From assembly GCA_036346255.1 (NCBI GenBank), contig CM070640.1, positions 36,141,238-36,205,237 on the forward strand: a stretch of 64,000 nucleotides of DNA, written 5' to 3'. Below, one piece after another: positions 1-9,796 of the stretch (positions are counted from its first letter, which is position 1; each line of letters begins with the position of its first letter). The position numbers and the translations under genes are program-made. Source of the DNA: Ampelocalamus luodianensis (Eukaryota > Streptophyta > Magnoliopsida > Poales > Poaceae). The notes under the pieces are model-generated. The model ran no database searches. It had not been told where the DNA came from and saw nothing but the letters and a program-made list of their open reading frames with translations.

Positions 1-58
1 CATTGAGATTATACAAAATACATTATGGGATCGTAGTATAAATACTCAGATATTATTC

Positions 59-520
59 TCATTGTTCGTATAGCCTTTCTTGCATAGAAAGTCGCTTCAA
101 ACGATTATACCATATTCTACCTGATTGCTTAAGTTCGTACAGTGACTTCCTGGGTTTAACACTGTACATATTTCTATTTGCTCTGTTTTGGTTCGGGACA
201 GGGATACATTCAGGTATCTTCATATAAATGTCTGAATTCAATATTTCATAAAGGTATGCTGGTACCCCATCCATCAATTTCACTTTTAACTTCAAGTTCA
301 CTGCCATCGAGATAAATGTCTAAAGGGAGTTCCGCCCAGGACCAGGGAATAGGTTTCTTCATAATCATCTCCTGGACGTTCAGTGAAAACTTTGTGCAAC
401 AAGCCTTGTTTCTTTTCATTTCTCTTTTGAACAAATACTCATTTATGCCCTACGGGGTGCACAAGGGGAGGCGTGCGGCTTACAGGCCCAAACGCCTTTC
501 TTTTATTCGGAGAGAATAAT
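59..520 (-). pseudogene. Copia-1 reverse transcriptase fragment
   Basis: The minus-strand translation at 59-307 contains IYMKIPE, YSVKPRKSLYELKQSGRIWY and an AYLYEIL segment. These match the Copia RT stretch usually read as AYLYGSLD..IYMKVPEG...SLYGLKQSGRMWYNRL. Upstream (307-520) the preceding RT block is visible only across frames: a VGHKWVFV-like stretch, then KRNEK, RPGDDYEETYS and LVLGG-like segments. At least one frameshift and several stops interrupt it. The YVDD catalytic motif would lie further left, outside the window. The gene cannot encode an active enzyme. Confidence 0.8.
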
Positions 521-1138
521 TTAGTTTTTGTTGCCTTCTTCCAATCTGATCTTTTCTTTCATTCAGCAAGCGATGCAGGCTCTGAATCAAGATTGATGAT
601 TGTGGCAAGTTTCTTTGCAAAGTAAATGTCAACATTGGCTGTTGTCATATTCAAATATTCTCCCGAGGTCATAAAGTTTATAGTTTTTTCTTCAAGGGAC
701 GATTCTTCTAATGCTTCTACTTGCTCACCGCTGCTTCCAATTGCGGGGCAAGTCCCTTTAGTTTTTCAGTTCCGATGTGTGCGCACACATCCATGCTGAT
801 GTCTCCCTTCATGGCGATGTTCAATTCTAGTATGCCTTTGCTGAAGGTTCCATACCGATGCTAGGTCTCAACTGGCCCCCCCTCTAGTTCTGGAGAACTT
901 TGGTGATCGGCTGTGTCAAGTTCTTCTTATCCTTTTTCACCAGGCGTCCCCGGTTACTTTGGATTCGAGGGACCGGAGTTCTCGTCCTTTTATTCTGAGG
1001 CCTCTGGACGGGATTAGGGATACATTCATTGGTATTTCAACCCTCTCCGGTGCATTGCTTGTAGGCAAATGCTACTTGGTCACGCTCTTCAAATCACTAA
1101 AGTGGTCTGGCAGTTGATTCGCTAATATTTGCAAATCA
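521..1138 (-). other. Copia-1 integrase-RT linker, no readable domain
   Basis: This lies between the integrase C-terminal region and the RT of Copia-1. In this family the stretch is a poorly conserved linker. I find no open frame or motif that I can name. Confidence 0.4.
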
Positions 1139-1311
1139 ATTATCTTCTGGACTTCAATTGTCTTCTGGACTTCAATTCAATTATCTTCTGGACTGCAATT
1201 ATCTTCTGGACTTCTCTATTTGCTTCACTAGTGCGCGGGTCATATGCATAGATTCCAATTATCTTCCAGACTTCAATTGTCTTCTAGACTTCAATTGTCT
1301 TCTGGACTTCC
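1139..1311. repeat. 17-18 bp minisatellite
   Basis: A unit close to ATCTTCTGGACTTCAATT is repeated in direct orientation. There is one block at about 1139-1215, a non-repeat spacer of about 45 bp, and a second block at about 1255-1311. Copies differ by single substitutions (GTCTTC/ATCTTC, CTGGAC/CTAGAC/CCAGAC). It sits inside the Copia-1 linker region. Confidence 0.75.
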
Positions 1312-1468
1312 TGTGGCTTGCCACGTTATTTCCCGACATTTTCATCAAGGGTTGATTTCCTCCCCCTAATGACGGGAAATTAACCTCATCTAATATACTA
1401 TCTGTGAATTGGGCATTATGCAAATCTCCAGTCATAGGGTCCAAATACTTGATTATGGATGCTGTCTC

Positions 1469-2179
1469 TTAACCAACGTATATCCCAGACTTTCGAAGAA
1501 GGCCCATTGCGGTTCGCTGCGGTGGTGGTATAGGTACATAAACCTTGCAACCAAACCTGGGAAGATGAGAAGTTTTCGGTGTTGACCCTTGCGCTAGTTG
1601 CATAGGTGGATGGATGTTATAGGCCGACGGTCTAAAATTGATGAGAGCTGTTGCGAGCAGGACTGCGTGTCCCCAACATGTAGTGGGTAAATTATAATTC
1701 TTCAAAGTTCTGCTAGTCCATTCTGGGTGCAGACATACGGTACAAAAATGCTCAACTTTAATTCTCATTTTCATGCAATAATCATCAAATGCTTTCGGAG
1801 TAAGTTCTCCGGCGTTGTCCATTCAGGTGGACTTCTCATGATGACCAGGGAAAATATTTCTAACTTAATTATTTGCGAGATTTAGCTATGCAAAAGCGTG
1901 ATTTCTCGTAAACAATAAACATATATGCGACCATTCCGAGGAAGCATCGATGAGCACCATAAAATACCTAAAATGACCCTTATAGGGGGCTATATAGGAC
2001 CGCAAAAGGTCTCCCTGGATACGGTCCAGGAATGTAGGGACTTCATCCTTCGTTTTCAGAACAAAAGGTCTAATAATTAATTTTCCGGTGGCACATACAG
2101 GGCACACAAAATCTTCCTGATTTGGGAAATTCTTTATATTCATATGATGTCCCTGTGAATTGTTAATTATATCTCTCAT
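1469..2179 (-). pseudogene. Copia-1 GAG-pre-integrase and integrase fragments
   Basis: Two open pieces lie on the minus strand. The first (2179-1886) has a pre-integrase zinc-binding remnant (FVCPVCATGKL), then IQGDLL and YFMVLIDASSEWS, which align with the first catalytic-Asp block of Copia integrases. The second (1822-1469) begins NAGELTPKAFDDYC, the block of the second catalytic Asp (normally DNAGEFTS), and runs to CWGHAVLLATALINFRPSAY and a C-terminal FGCKVYVPI block. The third catalytic residue region is degenerate (HPEW in place of the usual NG-AES). A frame break separates the two pieces. Confidence 0.8.
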
Positions 2180-2322
2180 TATTCTAAGACCTAGACGGCA
2201 TAATCTATCATGCTAGAGATAGGTAAGTTCAGAGCTTTTAAATACGGTTTTCAAGGTAGTATAGGCTGCAGGTGCCTTAATATTAGTGTAGTATAGCCCA
2301 GTTTCATATGAAGGAAGGCATT

Positions 2323-2703
2323 CTAATGCTGTTTTTCACTTTCTTCACGCTTTGTAATGAGCAGGTATTCTATACCATACTCTTCTTCAGTCTCTACGTG
2401 GAAACTGTTAGCGCAAATATCCTTGAGAGTTCTAGTCGATTCTGGGTACAAGTCTTTTTCAATGACCAAAGTAGTTCCCGTTGGGAGTATAATTATGGCC
2501 CTTCCTGAGCCTATTATACAAGTATCGCTACCTGCGATTGTTGTAAGACCACCAGCATTCTTGCTGATCGACTGGAAAATTTTCGTTTCTCTCAAGATGG
2601 TATTCATTGTGCCGCTACATGCTAAGCACACTTCCTCCATATGGCGCCACACGCGTTCTAATATAATGTACTTTATTAATATGTAGTAGAAAGCAAGCAA
2701 CAC
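2323..2703 (-). pseudogene. Copia-1 retropepsin-like protease remnant
   Basis: The translation EEVCLACSGTMNTILRETKIF matches the Copia protease motif usually read as VCLADSGTTHTILRD. The catalytic Asp is replaced (LACSG for LADSG), so it would be inactive. Downstream, SISKNAGGLTTIAGSDTCIIGSGRA matches the family pattern of a substrate-flap region. A frame break separates it from the integrase piece. Confidence 0.7.
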
Positions 2704-3035
2704 ATAAATAAAATACTTCAGATATCAGAACGTAACTTACTATTATAAAGACGGGAAAATAAGTTTTGCAGGACTCATAATAAGAATTTAATGCTTTGCT
2801 CTCCTAGAGCTTGCAACCATTATTCAATAATTCAAAATTCTGCTTCAATTACAAACTGTAGGTTACTATAAAAGATCTGAGTGCAATGCGTGCACTAGAT
2901 CTAATAGGCAAAGTATTCGGGAACTTCTGCCTCAATCGGCTCCAGGCACGATTTTCTCCTCTTGGGAAGCTACGGCTGCGGCCGCTGCGATGTCCAAAGG
3001 AGAGATGATGGGGGCTGCTACTGGGCTATCCACAT

Positions 3036-3404
3036 TCATAAGTGCGGCAAATGGATGTGAATCCTCTGTGCCTGCAATGGCGAGGTGTGTCTCATGCTAT
3101 TATTTACCATTTTTCTTAGACTAGAAAGCATCAATAACGTGCGACACACGACCTTACCCATCTTGCTCCTCTCATTCGTGAGAGGCTTCATCACCTTGTA
3201 GCTGCTAGCAGTGGCTTCATGGCCAACATTACTATTAGGTGGCTGCGAGATGTAGTTCTTTCTTAGAACATCATCTTGAGCTTCCGCAACTTGCATGATG
3301 TCAATTAATTCGGCATACTGCATGTAGCCGTCTTTACTATAGCTGCATGCGGATTGCACTGCGTTCGGGTGAAAGGTAGAGAGTCTTCTCAATCTTCTAC
3401 TCAT
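3036..3404 (-). pseudogene. Copia-1 gag C-terminal remnant
   Basis: The segment YAELIDIMQVAEAQDDVLRK resembles the end of the UBN2-type gag domain in grass Copia elements, where a DILLVAEQNDELLMKN-like sequence precedes the zinc knuckle. No zinc knuckle survives. The position is right (between leader and protease). The call rests on one short stretch, so confidence is modest. Confidence 0.5.
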
Positions 3405-5401
3405 TCGTGATTACATTATCACAGAGTTGAAGACTTGTACAAATTCTGGCCATGCTGGGTCAGTTCATCGAACTGCTGGTTTGTGATGCCAGTCATATTC
3501 ATATTCATGCAAAAAATCCTAGAATTACCGCTAGTAATTTGCATAAAATGGTTGCAAAATTCTCATAATGCTCTTCGAACTCCCGGTTCGTGATCCCGTA
3601 TTTTTCTATGCATTTTTCATGATTTACTGCTATTTTCAGTGATTAAAAGCAATATAAACAATCACAGATAATCAAAATAGTAAATATGATACATAAATTA
3701 CATAGAAATAACAATAAAAAAGTTAAATATGCTTCAAATGCAAAAACTGATTCAAAAATTGAATTCCCAAGACCCTTTTCTGCTAGAAAAGGTATTTTCG
3801 GCAAATTCTGCAATTTTCAGGGGTTAACACGCAAAATTTCAATACAGAGAAAATTTTGCACGTAATTTTCAAATTTCTGAGGGGTTATTCTGCAAGAATA
3901 TACATAATCCTGTAAATTTCCCAATTCCAGGGGTTTTCTGTAATATTTCCAATTCCGTGAAGAATTCTCGTAATTTTCAGAACTACGAGGGCCTTCATGC
4001 AAAAATTCATTTTCTTTGAGTTTTCCCCTTTTTTTTGAAATTCCACTGGCCAGGCCTATTTCTCTTTTCTAAACGGTTATAGAGTGGGCCGGCCTAGCCC
4101 AACCCCACAGCCGGCCTACCCCGTCCGCTTCAAAGGGGAGCTAGGGTTTCCCTAGCTCTTTTTTCTTAGTGGCGGCGGCGCGCTGCGTGGGAGCGGCAGC
4201 CATTGGCGGGCGGTAACGGGGGAGGCGGTCGCGAGGGCCGCCGACAGTGAGCGTGGCGGCGGCTTCAAGTGCGGGGCGGCCGGTTTCGGAAGGCGCGGCG
4301 GTCGGGCCATGCGGCGGTGCGGCTCGCTCTGGAAAGCGGCGGCCGAGCCATGCGGCGTCCGGCTCGCCGCCGGAATGCGACGGCCGGCTCGCTTTAGAAT
4401 CGGCGGCGGGCCATGCGGCGGCGCGGCTCGCTCCGGAAGGCGTGGCCGGCCATGCGGGCACGGCTTTCGGCGGCGAGTCGGGCGCGGCGGCCGGATGTGC
4501 GACGCTGTCGGCGCGGCCGGGCGCGCGATGCCGTCGCGGCGCGATTCAGCGGCGTGGAGGTGACACGAGCGCGCTCTGAGCGCGGCGGTAGGTGGCGCAA
4601 GAGATGGTCGTGCGGGGCCGGTGCCGGAGTACTCGTGCTCCAAGGCGTGCGGAGGTGGCACCGTGCAGCGGCGCCATGCGGGGTTGGCGCCGAGCGGGAG
4701 GCTGGTGCCGGGTGGGGGCGGCCGTGCGGGAGCCCGGCTGCCGGAGGGCGCCGTCACCACCTATTTCTTTCTTTTGCTTCTTTGGGCAACCGGCGGCCAT
4801 ACAAGGGGGAAGCCCATGCGTGGGCGACGTTGGCCGGCGGTGGTGGCCCCGTGCCGTGCGGGGCGGCGCGAGCCGGTGAGGGGCGTCGCTTCTAGGTGGC
4901 CGAATTTAGGCGATCGGTGCCGGCTCCGAAGGCGGGAGGTGGACGCCGCTTCAAGGCGGTGACGTGCTCGGGTGGCCATGCGAGGCGGTCGACTGGTGGG
5001 GATGCGGCTCCAGGCCATACGGGGCCGCCGGCCAATATTTTTTTGTGTATACTGTTCATTTGAAATACTGTTCAGACACAATTACTGTTCATTCGATACG
5101 ATTATCGTTCCTGCGATTACCGATCGGCTTGGCCGGCGACTTCAAGTCGGCTCGCAGTAGATTAGAACGAAGTTGCAATTTTCAATCTACGGTACAATCG
5201 ACATCCAATCTTTCATGCAATCTACCGATCGACATTGTGCCGGCGACTTCAAGTCTGCTCGCAGTAGATTAGAGCAAATTTGTACCGTAGAAAACCAATC
5301 TAGAAAGCCAAATTTGCATAATTGAAAGCAATCTAGAAAATACGATTCGATCTACGAGTGTCGTTCATCGACGGTTACCTTTTCGATGCGATGAGAGTCG
5401 A
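3405..5401 (-). other. Copia-1 5' leader/gag region with GC-rich island (4140-5030)
   Basis: There is no credible gene. About 3420-4080 is AT-rich and carries many diverged copies of a short AATTCT/AATTTTC-type phrase. About 4140-5030 is extremely GC-rich, with repeated CGGCGG and GGCCATGCGG phrases; its open frames on both strands are the low-complexity Arg/Pro/Ala kind expected from composition alone. A short direct repeat (CCGGCGACTTCAAGT...GCTCGCAGTAGATTAGA) occurs at about 5127-5166 and 5239-5274. I cannot tell whether the GC-rich block is native to the element or captured host DNA. Confidence 0.5.
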
Positions 5402-5413
5402 TCGTGCTGATAA
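5402..5413 (-). other. Copia-1 primer binding site
   Basis: On the minus strand TTATCAGCACGA follows two bases after the LTR end (CCACA). This is a tRNA-complementary PBS type seen in some grass Copia families, different from the TGGTATCAGAGC (initiator Met) PBS of the other elements in this window. Confidence 0.6.
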
Positions 5414-5415
5414 CG

Positions 5416-5686
5416 TGTGGAGGAACCGTCGCTGGCGAGTCCAGTCCGAGCGATTACCTCGTAGACAAGCGTAGAATCGTAAGAACAATGCAAGAACAGA
5501 AGAACAGAATAATAGATTGAACACAGAGATGTAGGGGGACTTCTTGCTTCTCTTTATTCCTTCATCAATCCATCAATTCTTTACAATGAATAGCACCCCC
5601 TATTTATAGATTACGATCCTACTAGGGTTTGAAATGAGAAGTCCACCTTGAACCAGGTCTACCGGGCTAGGTCCGGTTTCTTAACA
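5416..5686 (-). repeat. Copia-1 5' LTR (271 bp)
   Basis: On the minus strand it starts TGTTAAGAAACC and ends CCACA. A TATA box (CTATAAATAG, reverse complement of 5600-5609) lies about 80 bp from the LTR start, with a long purine-rich transcript leader after it. The partner 3' LTR is outside the window. Confidence 0.75.
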
Positions 5687-6660
5687 GACACCTTCTCCCC
5701 CGAGCTCTCCGAGTCGTGCCCACGGCAGCTTCCAAGTTTCTCTCTCTGTTAACGGCCCGACCTAAGCGTGTGACCATGACACGGAGGCCCTTAGTTGTCA
5801 AGATGGGTCGGGAGTAATGGAGTTGCAGTTCGGTGAAAAATACAGCTCGCTAAAGGTGCAATTTGGCAAGCTCGGGTCCGGCGAGGGGAGGGGACGGAGA
5901 CCAATGGCGAGCCCCAAAAATAGGTCGCGATGCCCGCAGTTCTTGCTTCCCGTTCGTGAGGTGCAGATGGAGGTGCAGGCGGCAACAACAAGCTGCTGTT
6001 CCTTGCGTCCAGGAGGACGGCCTAGATGTTGCAGACCCTCACGATGAGCCGGTTCTGAGGGCCCCTCCTCACTGGCCCCGAGCTCGCCCAGTCATCCCCA
6101 TGGCAACTCCCCTGTTTCTCTCTCCGTTCAAATCGGGGGAGAAGGTGCCCATGTGACCATGAAAGGTGGCCCTAGTTGTCCAGACAGGTCGGGAGTAATG
6201 GAGTTGTAGGTTGGTGAAAAAAATGGATCGCTAAAGGTGCACCTCCGTGAAACCCAAAACATATGTTGCTGTGTAATGATAGTTTCACCACTAAATTGCA
6301 GTTTTGTGAAAGGTGGCCGTGGTATGCATGTATGGCATCCCAATCAGCACCAATCTGATGTGGCGTGCATGTGTGGCATCCTGGGTGGCACTCCGTTATG
6401 GCCAGTCCTCACCTCGTGCACATGACACGTGGGGCCATGTGTCAGCACGTCCTATTAGTGACAGAGTTGCGGTTCGGTGAAAAAACAGTCGCTAATGGTG
6501 TTGATCATAAAACTCAAAACAAATGTTACAGTAAACTTACTGTTTCAGCACTCCACTAAAAACTGTGAAGTTTTAACACATTTCCTCAGGCCAAAATGCG
6601 TGCGTATATGCATCACGGTTTAAACACACATGTGTGTATAGATAGATAGATAGAAAAATA
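5687..6660. repeat. Diverged direct repeat (about 365 bp spacing)
   Basis: A block at about 5695-5880 (CCGAGCTC, CATGGCAA/CACGGCAG, TGTGACCATGA, TCGGGAGTAATGGAGTTG, GGTGAAAAA, GCTAAAGGTGCA) recurs at about 6065-6245. A weaker third match (AGTTGCGGTTCGGTGAAAAAACAG, then ACTCAAAACAAATGTTACAGTAA) lies at about 6460-6545. No open frame is conserved between copies, so it is a non-coding local duplication, possibly part of an unrecognised element. Confidence 0.6.
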
Positions 6661-7762
6661 GTATGGTACTCCTGGGAGTACGTATTCTTTGGTCAAAAGT
6701 TGATAAAAGAAAACACACCACCTGATATTGTCGTTCAAAGTTTGTAATCAACACATAATTCTCTCTCCACCTGCCCCTCTGTTTTCAGAGTAACAGTAAA
6801 TATCCGATAAAGACACAGTAAATACATAAGGAGTGTAGTAATACTAAGCGTGATAGTGTCTGTCTTGTAAAGGGTGCGACAAATCTCGTGCAGGGCTGCA
6901 GTAAAAGCACAAAAATATCGCAGTAAATCTTTCGTAGTGCTGTAGTAAAAGCACAAGAAGATTACAGTAAATCTCTTGTAGTGCAGTAAAAACATAAGAA
7001 GATCGCAGTAAATCTCTTATAGTTCTACAGTAAAACCACAAGGAGATCATAGTAAATATCTTATAGGGCAGCAGTAAAAGCACACGGAGATCGCAGTAAA
7101 TCTCTTGCAACGTAGATGCATTTATTGTTTATTGGTGAGACCTATATCATTTCGTTACTCTCATCGTCATTAAGCTACCGGTGAAAACCGTTCGTGAATC
7201 GGAGCTGCGAATCAAAAGTTATGACTAAAACAAAAAAAAAACATTCTAGTACTAATAAGGAACCCATATTTGTTTGTTGGTTGGCTACGTGTCACTAGTT
7301 GGCTTGGTCCCTGTACGAAGTGGGTGCACGTGTGGTGGGTTGAGTGCGCTTGTCTGGCTGATGCGTAGAATAGCGCTATTGTGTGTGTATATATATAGGA
7401 AGCTGTTTCCGTACACCAGGGAGTACATACTCCTACTTCCAATATACCAGTTAAACGAATATATTATACTTCTTTACCACTGCAAGTATACTTAAATATC
7501 AATTATACGATACTCTACTATCTCTTGATTAAAATGTTTTTTCATTGGAGCCCTTTATTTTTGCTATATACCAATTTCATATATAAAAAAAGTATATACA
7601 CAAATTTTGCTATGAAAAGTGGGCTTTAATATAATTTTCTATGGAACTCACTTTGGGGTATCTTATAATTATTTAAGTATGCTCAAATAGATAAAGAGGT
7701 GTCATCATACGATTTAAATGGTATATGAGAAGTGGGAGTATGTACTCATAGGAGTACCATAC
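6661..7762. mobile_element. Candidate non-autonomous TIR element (about 1.1 kb)
   Basis: The left end reads GTATGGTACTCCTGGGAGTA and the right end, reverse complemented, reads GTATGGTACTCCTATGAGTA, so the two ends form a terminal inverted repeat of about 27 bp. A third related end at 7411 (GTACACCAGGGAGTACATAC) can pair with the same right end, giving a smaller candidate of about 350 bp (7411-7762) inside the larger one. The motif is itself partly palindromic. No unambiguous target-site duplication was found and no transposase is encoded, so the family is unknown. Confidence 0.5.
6790..7112. repeat. 44-bp tandem repeat array
   Basis: Units share CAGTAAATCTCTTGTAG...CAGTAAAAGCACAAGAAGATCG. 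The phrase CAGTAAATCT or its variant starts at 6921, 6965, 7006, 7050 and 7094, i.e. spacings of 44, 41, 44 and 44 bp, with more decayed units to the left. The array encodes repetitive Phe/Leu/Tyr peptides on the minus strand that are by-products of the repeat. There are no spacers of unique sequence, so this is not CRISPR-like. Confidence 0.85.
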
Positions 7763-8674
7763 CATTTTCCTATACACACACGGCCAGTAGGCGCCAAGGC
7801 CAACAAGAGCCCAAGGCGCCAAGCAGCTTGTCCCCTGAAGGGAGGCCAACCGACGACAATAGTGCCACCACTGTGCCTCGCGTGGTCACCTACTCACACC
7901 ATGGTTGCACACGCTCGGGCTCCTGCCATGGTCGCCTACTCCAAGCCGCTCGCCTCCCTTGCCATCCTCCTCCTTTCCCACATCCCGCCCTTCATCCTCA
8001 GCAAGTGCACAACCTCCTCCGCGGTGCCACTGATTGTTGGAGGGGAGGAGGTACCCTTCTTGGGTCGGTTGGTGGGTGGAAGGAGGAGTCCGACGGGAGA
8101 AGGAGGAGACCGACGGTGGGAGGTCGGGATGCAACAGCACCGGTGGTTGGAGGGGTGGCAGCAGGACGAGGGATGGAGGCCGTTTGGAGAAGGAGGAGGT
8201 CGACGATGGGAGGTGGGGATGTGGCGACGCCGACGGTTGGAGGGGTGGAGACTAGCGGTTCGAGGAAAGGAGGCCGACGTCAGGACGTGGGAAGGAGGCC
8301 GGCGAGAGAAGGAGGAGGTTGGCGGTAGGAAGTGGGGATGCGGTGGCACCGGCAGTTGGAGGGGAGCAGGCCAACAGGTGAAGGAGGAGGCCTATGGCGG
8401 GACGATGGAAGGAGGTTGGGGCTCTCGAGAGAGACAAAGAGAGAGGAAGAAGGTTGAAGAAGAGAGGAGGAAGAAGATGTCTCATGATAAATTAGACATT
8501 TTGATTAAAAAATTGATAAGTTTTTGGCCGTTAATGGTAGCTCCTTCTAACAAAGTTGATGACAATGGCAAAAAAGGGATGAAAGATGAGATCCAGTGGC
8601 AATGAAGGGAGAAGAATTTTTTCACTAGCATAGGAGGGATTGTGCCAACTTTCTGTGGCAAATAAGGAATTAAT

Positions 8675-8677
<3 letters not shown>
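7763..8677. other. GA-rich imperfect repeat region, no recognised gene
   Basis: About 8090-8420 is made of imperfect repeats (about 90-110 bp) built on GGAGAAGGAGGAG..CGACGGTGGGAGGT.GGGATG....GGTTGGAGGGGTGG. A plus-strand frame stays open from 7718 to 8605 (295 codons), and another frame is also open for about 200 codons, as expected from skewed composition. The product would be Gly/Arg/Trp-rich with no domain I recognise. The last part (8470-8677) is ordinary AT-rich DNA. I do not call it a gene. Confidence 0.5.

Positions 8678-8709
<32 letters not shown>
8678..8709. repeat. CA dinucleotide microsatellite
   Basis: An uninterrupted CA run of about 16 units. The flanking stretch 8710-9002 holds no gene or motif that I can name. 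Confidence 0.95.
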
Positions 8710-8711
<2 letters not shown>

Positions 8712-9002
8712 TTCTATAGTTGAGCGTAGAATAGGATATTCTACGTGCCAGCGAGCCCACCGCGCTAGACCAAGCACACACATCCCTAGCGAGCCGTGGC
8801 GCCCCTGTGCGCATAGACCCCGTCTGAGCGGGCCAATCCCAATAGTTATGGGCCACAAATGCCAACCCCTATGCGTGACGTATATCTGACATGATGTGTA
8901 ATGTATGTGAAAGTAATTGTAACACCCATTTTATTACCTCATCACCTCTCCGCGGACCCTTTTTTTGGGCCACGGACCCATGACCCCCCATGTCTAACGT
9001 CA

Positions 9003-9796
9003 TGTAACATCCCAAAGTTTTGTTACTAAAAATAAAATATTAAAGATATTATTTATTAGATTTTCTAAAATTTAAAAGAATTTTCTGGATTTAAAGTTAA
9101 AATGAAAATTTTAATTAATTTCCTTGGATTTTCTGGATATAAAAAGGGTTTATCCTATTTCCTTAAAATAAAAATAAGTTATGAGCAAAAATAAAACCAA
9201 CTTTAAGTTGCAAATAATTTTATTATGTTCAAAATAATTCATGGAATTTATGTGAATGTTTCTAGAATTTTGGAACTCTATTTGTTATTTTCTAAAAAGC
9301 CTTTTTGGATTTCTTGTAATTTCTAAAAAATTTTAAAAAAATCCGGATTTCAACCTTAAGCCGAAATCTCTCTTCCCCGGTGCAATTCCTTACTCTTTCT
9401 AGCTCGGCCATTTTTCCTTTTCTTTCTCTGTGCCTGGGCTGCTTCCCCTCCCATCGGCCCAACTCCCCCCTACGTCGGCCCAGTCGGCCTGCTCCCTTCC
9501 GCTCACTGCCCAGCCTCCCCTTTCTCGTCTCTCTTACTGCCGCCTTGGGTGTGCCCATCAGGCACCCCCTTCTTCTTCCTCACTTTTTCTTCCTCGCGCC
9601 GACCACCATGGACACATTGTGGAGCTCTTCAATGCTGTCATTTCCTCACCGTCTTCATGCGCAATTGATACCATTAAGACCCATAACTCCACCGCACCTC
9701 ATTTCGACCATTACCTTCCCCTTAAATTGCCTTAAACTACATTTGCGCTGCCACCCTACTCCGGCGAGTTAACGCGCCCACGATAGTGTAGGGGAC
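9003..9796 (+). repeat. Gypsy LTR, 5' segment (LTR-D, part 1)
   Basis: It starts TGTAACATCCCAAAGTTTTG and is collinear with the start of the 3-kb LTR at 38706 (shared AAAAATAAAATATTAAAGATATT-type, GCAAAAATAAAACCAA.TTTAAGTTG and TTTGGAACTCTATT blocks). It stops at 9796, where a Copia element inserted. The continuation is at 20787. No Gypsy coding sequence is adjacent on this side. The flanking pentamer at 8998-9002 is CGTCA; no partner copy was found. Confidence 0.8.

Larger units (their letters stand above)
1..5686 (-). mobile_element. Copia-1: decayed Ty1/copia retrotransposon, left part outside the window
   Basis: Read on the minus strand the order is 5' LTR (5416-5686), primer binding site, long leader, gag remnant, protease, integrase and reverse transcriptase. 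This is the Copia order with integrase before RT. The RT continues past base 1, so RNase H and the 3' LTR are missing from the window. Every domain is broken by stops or frameshifts, so this is an old copy. The LTR starts TGTTAAGAAAC and ends CCACA on the minus strand. The flanking pentamer GACAC (5687-5691) would be one half of the target-site duplication, but its partner is off-window. Confidence 0.85.

Noticed and set aside
4152..4895. Several 100-200 codon frames on both strands
   Set aside because: They overlap each other in all frames in a very GC-rich segment, and their Arg/Pro/Ala-rich products show no domain.
6735..7110. Tyr/Phe-rich repeated peptides on the minus strand
   Set aside because: They are produced by the 44-bp tandem array, with no stable frame logic.
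6790..7112. CRISPR-like array
   Set aside because: The units are contiguous with no unique spacers, and the host is a plant.
7718..8605. 295-codon plus frame, Gly/Arg/Trp-rich
   Set aside because: It consists of imperfect DNA repeats with compositional bias, a second frame is also open, and no domain is seen. Its start lies inside the right end of the TIR element.
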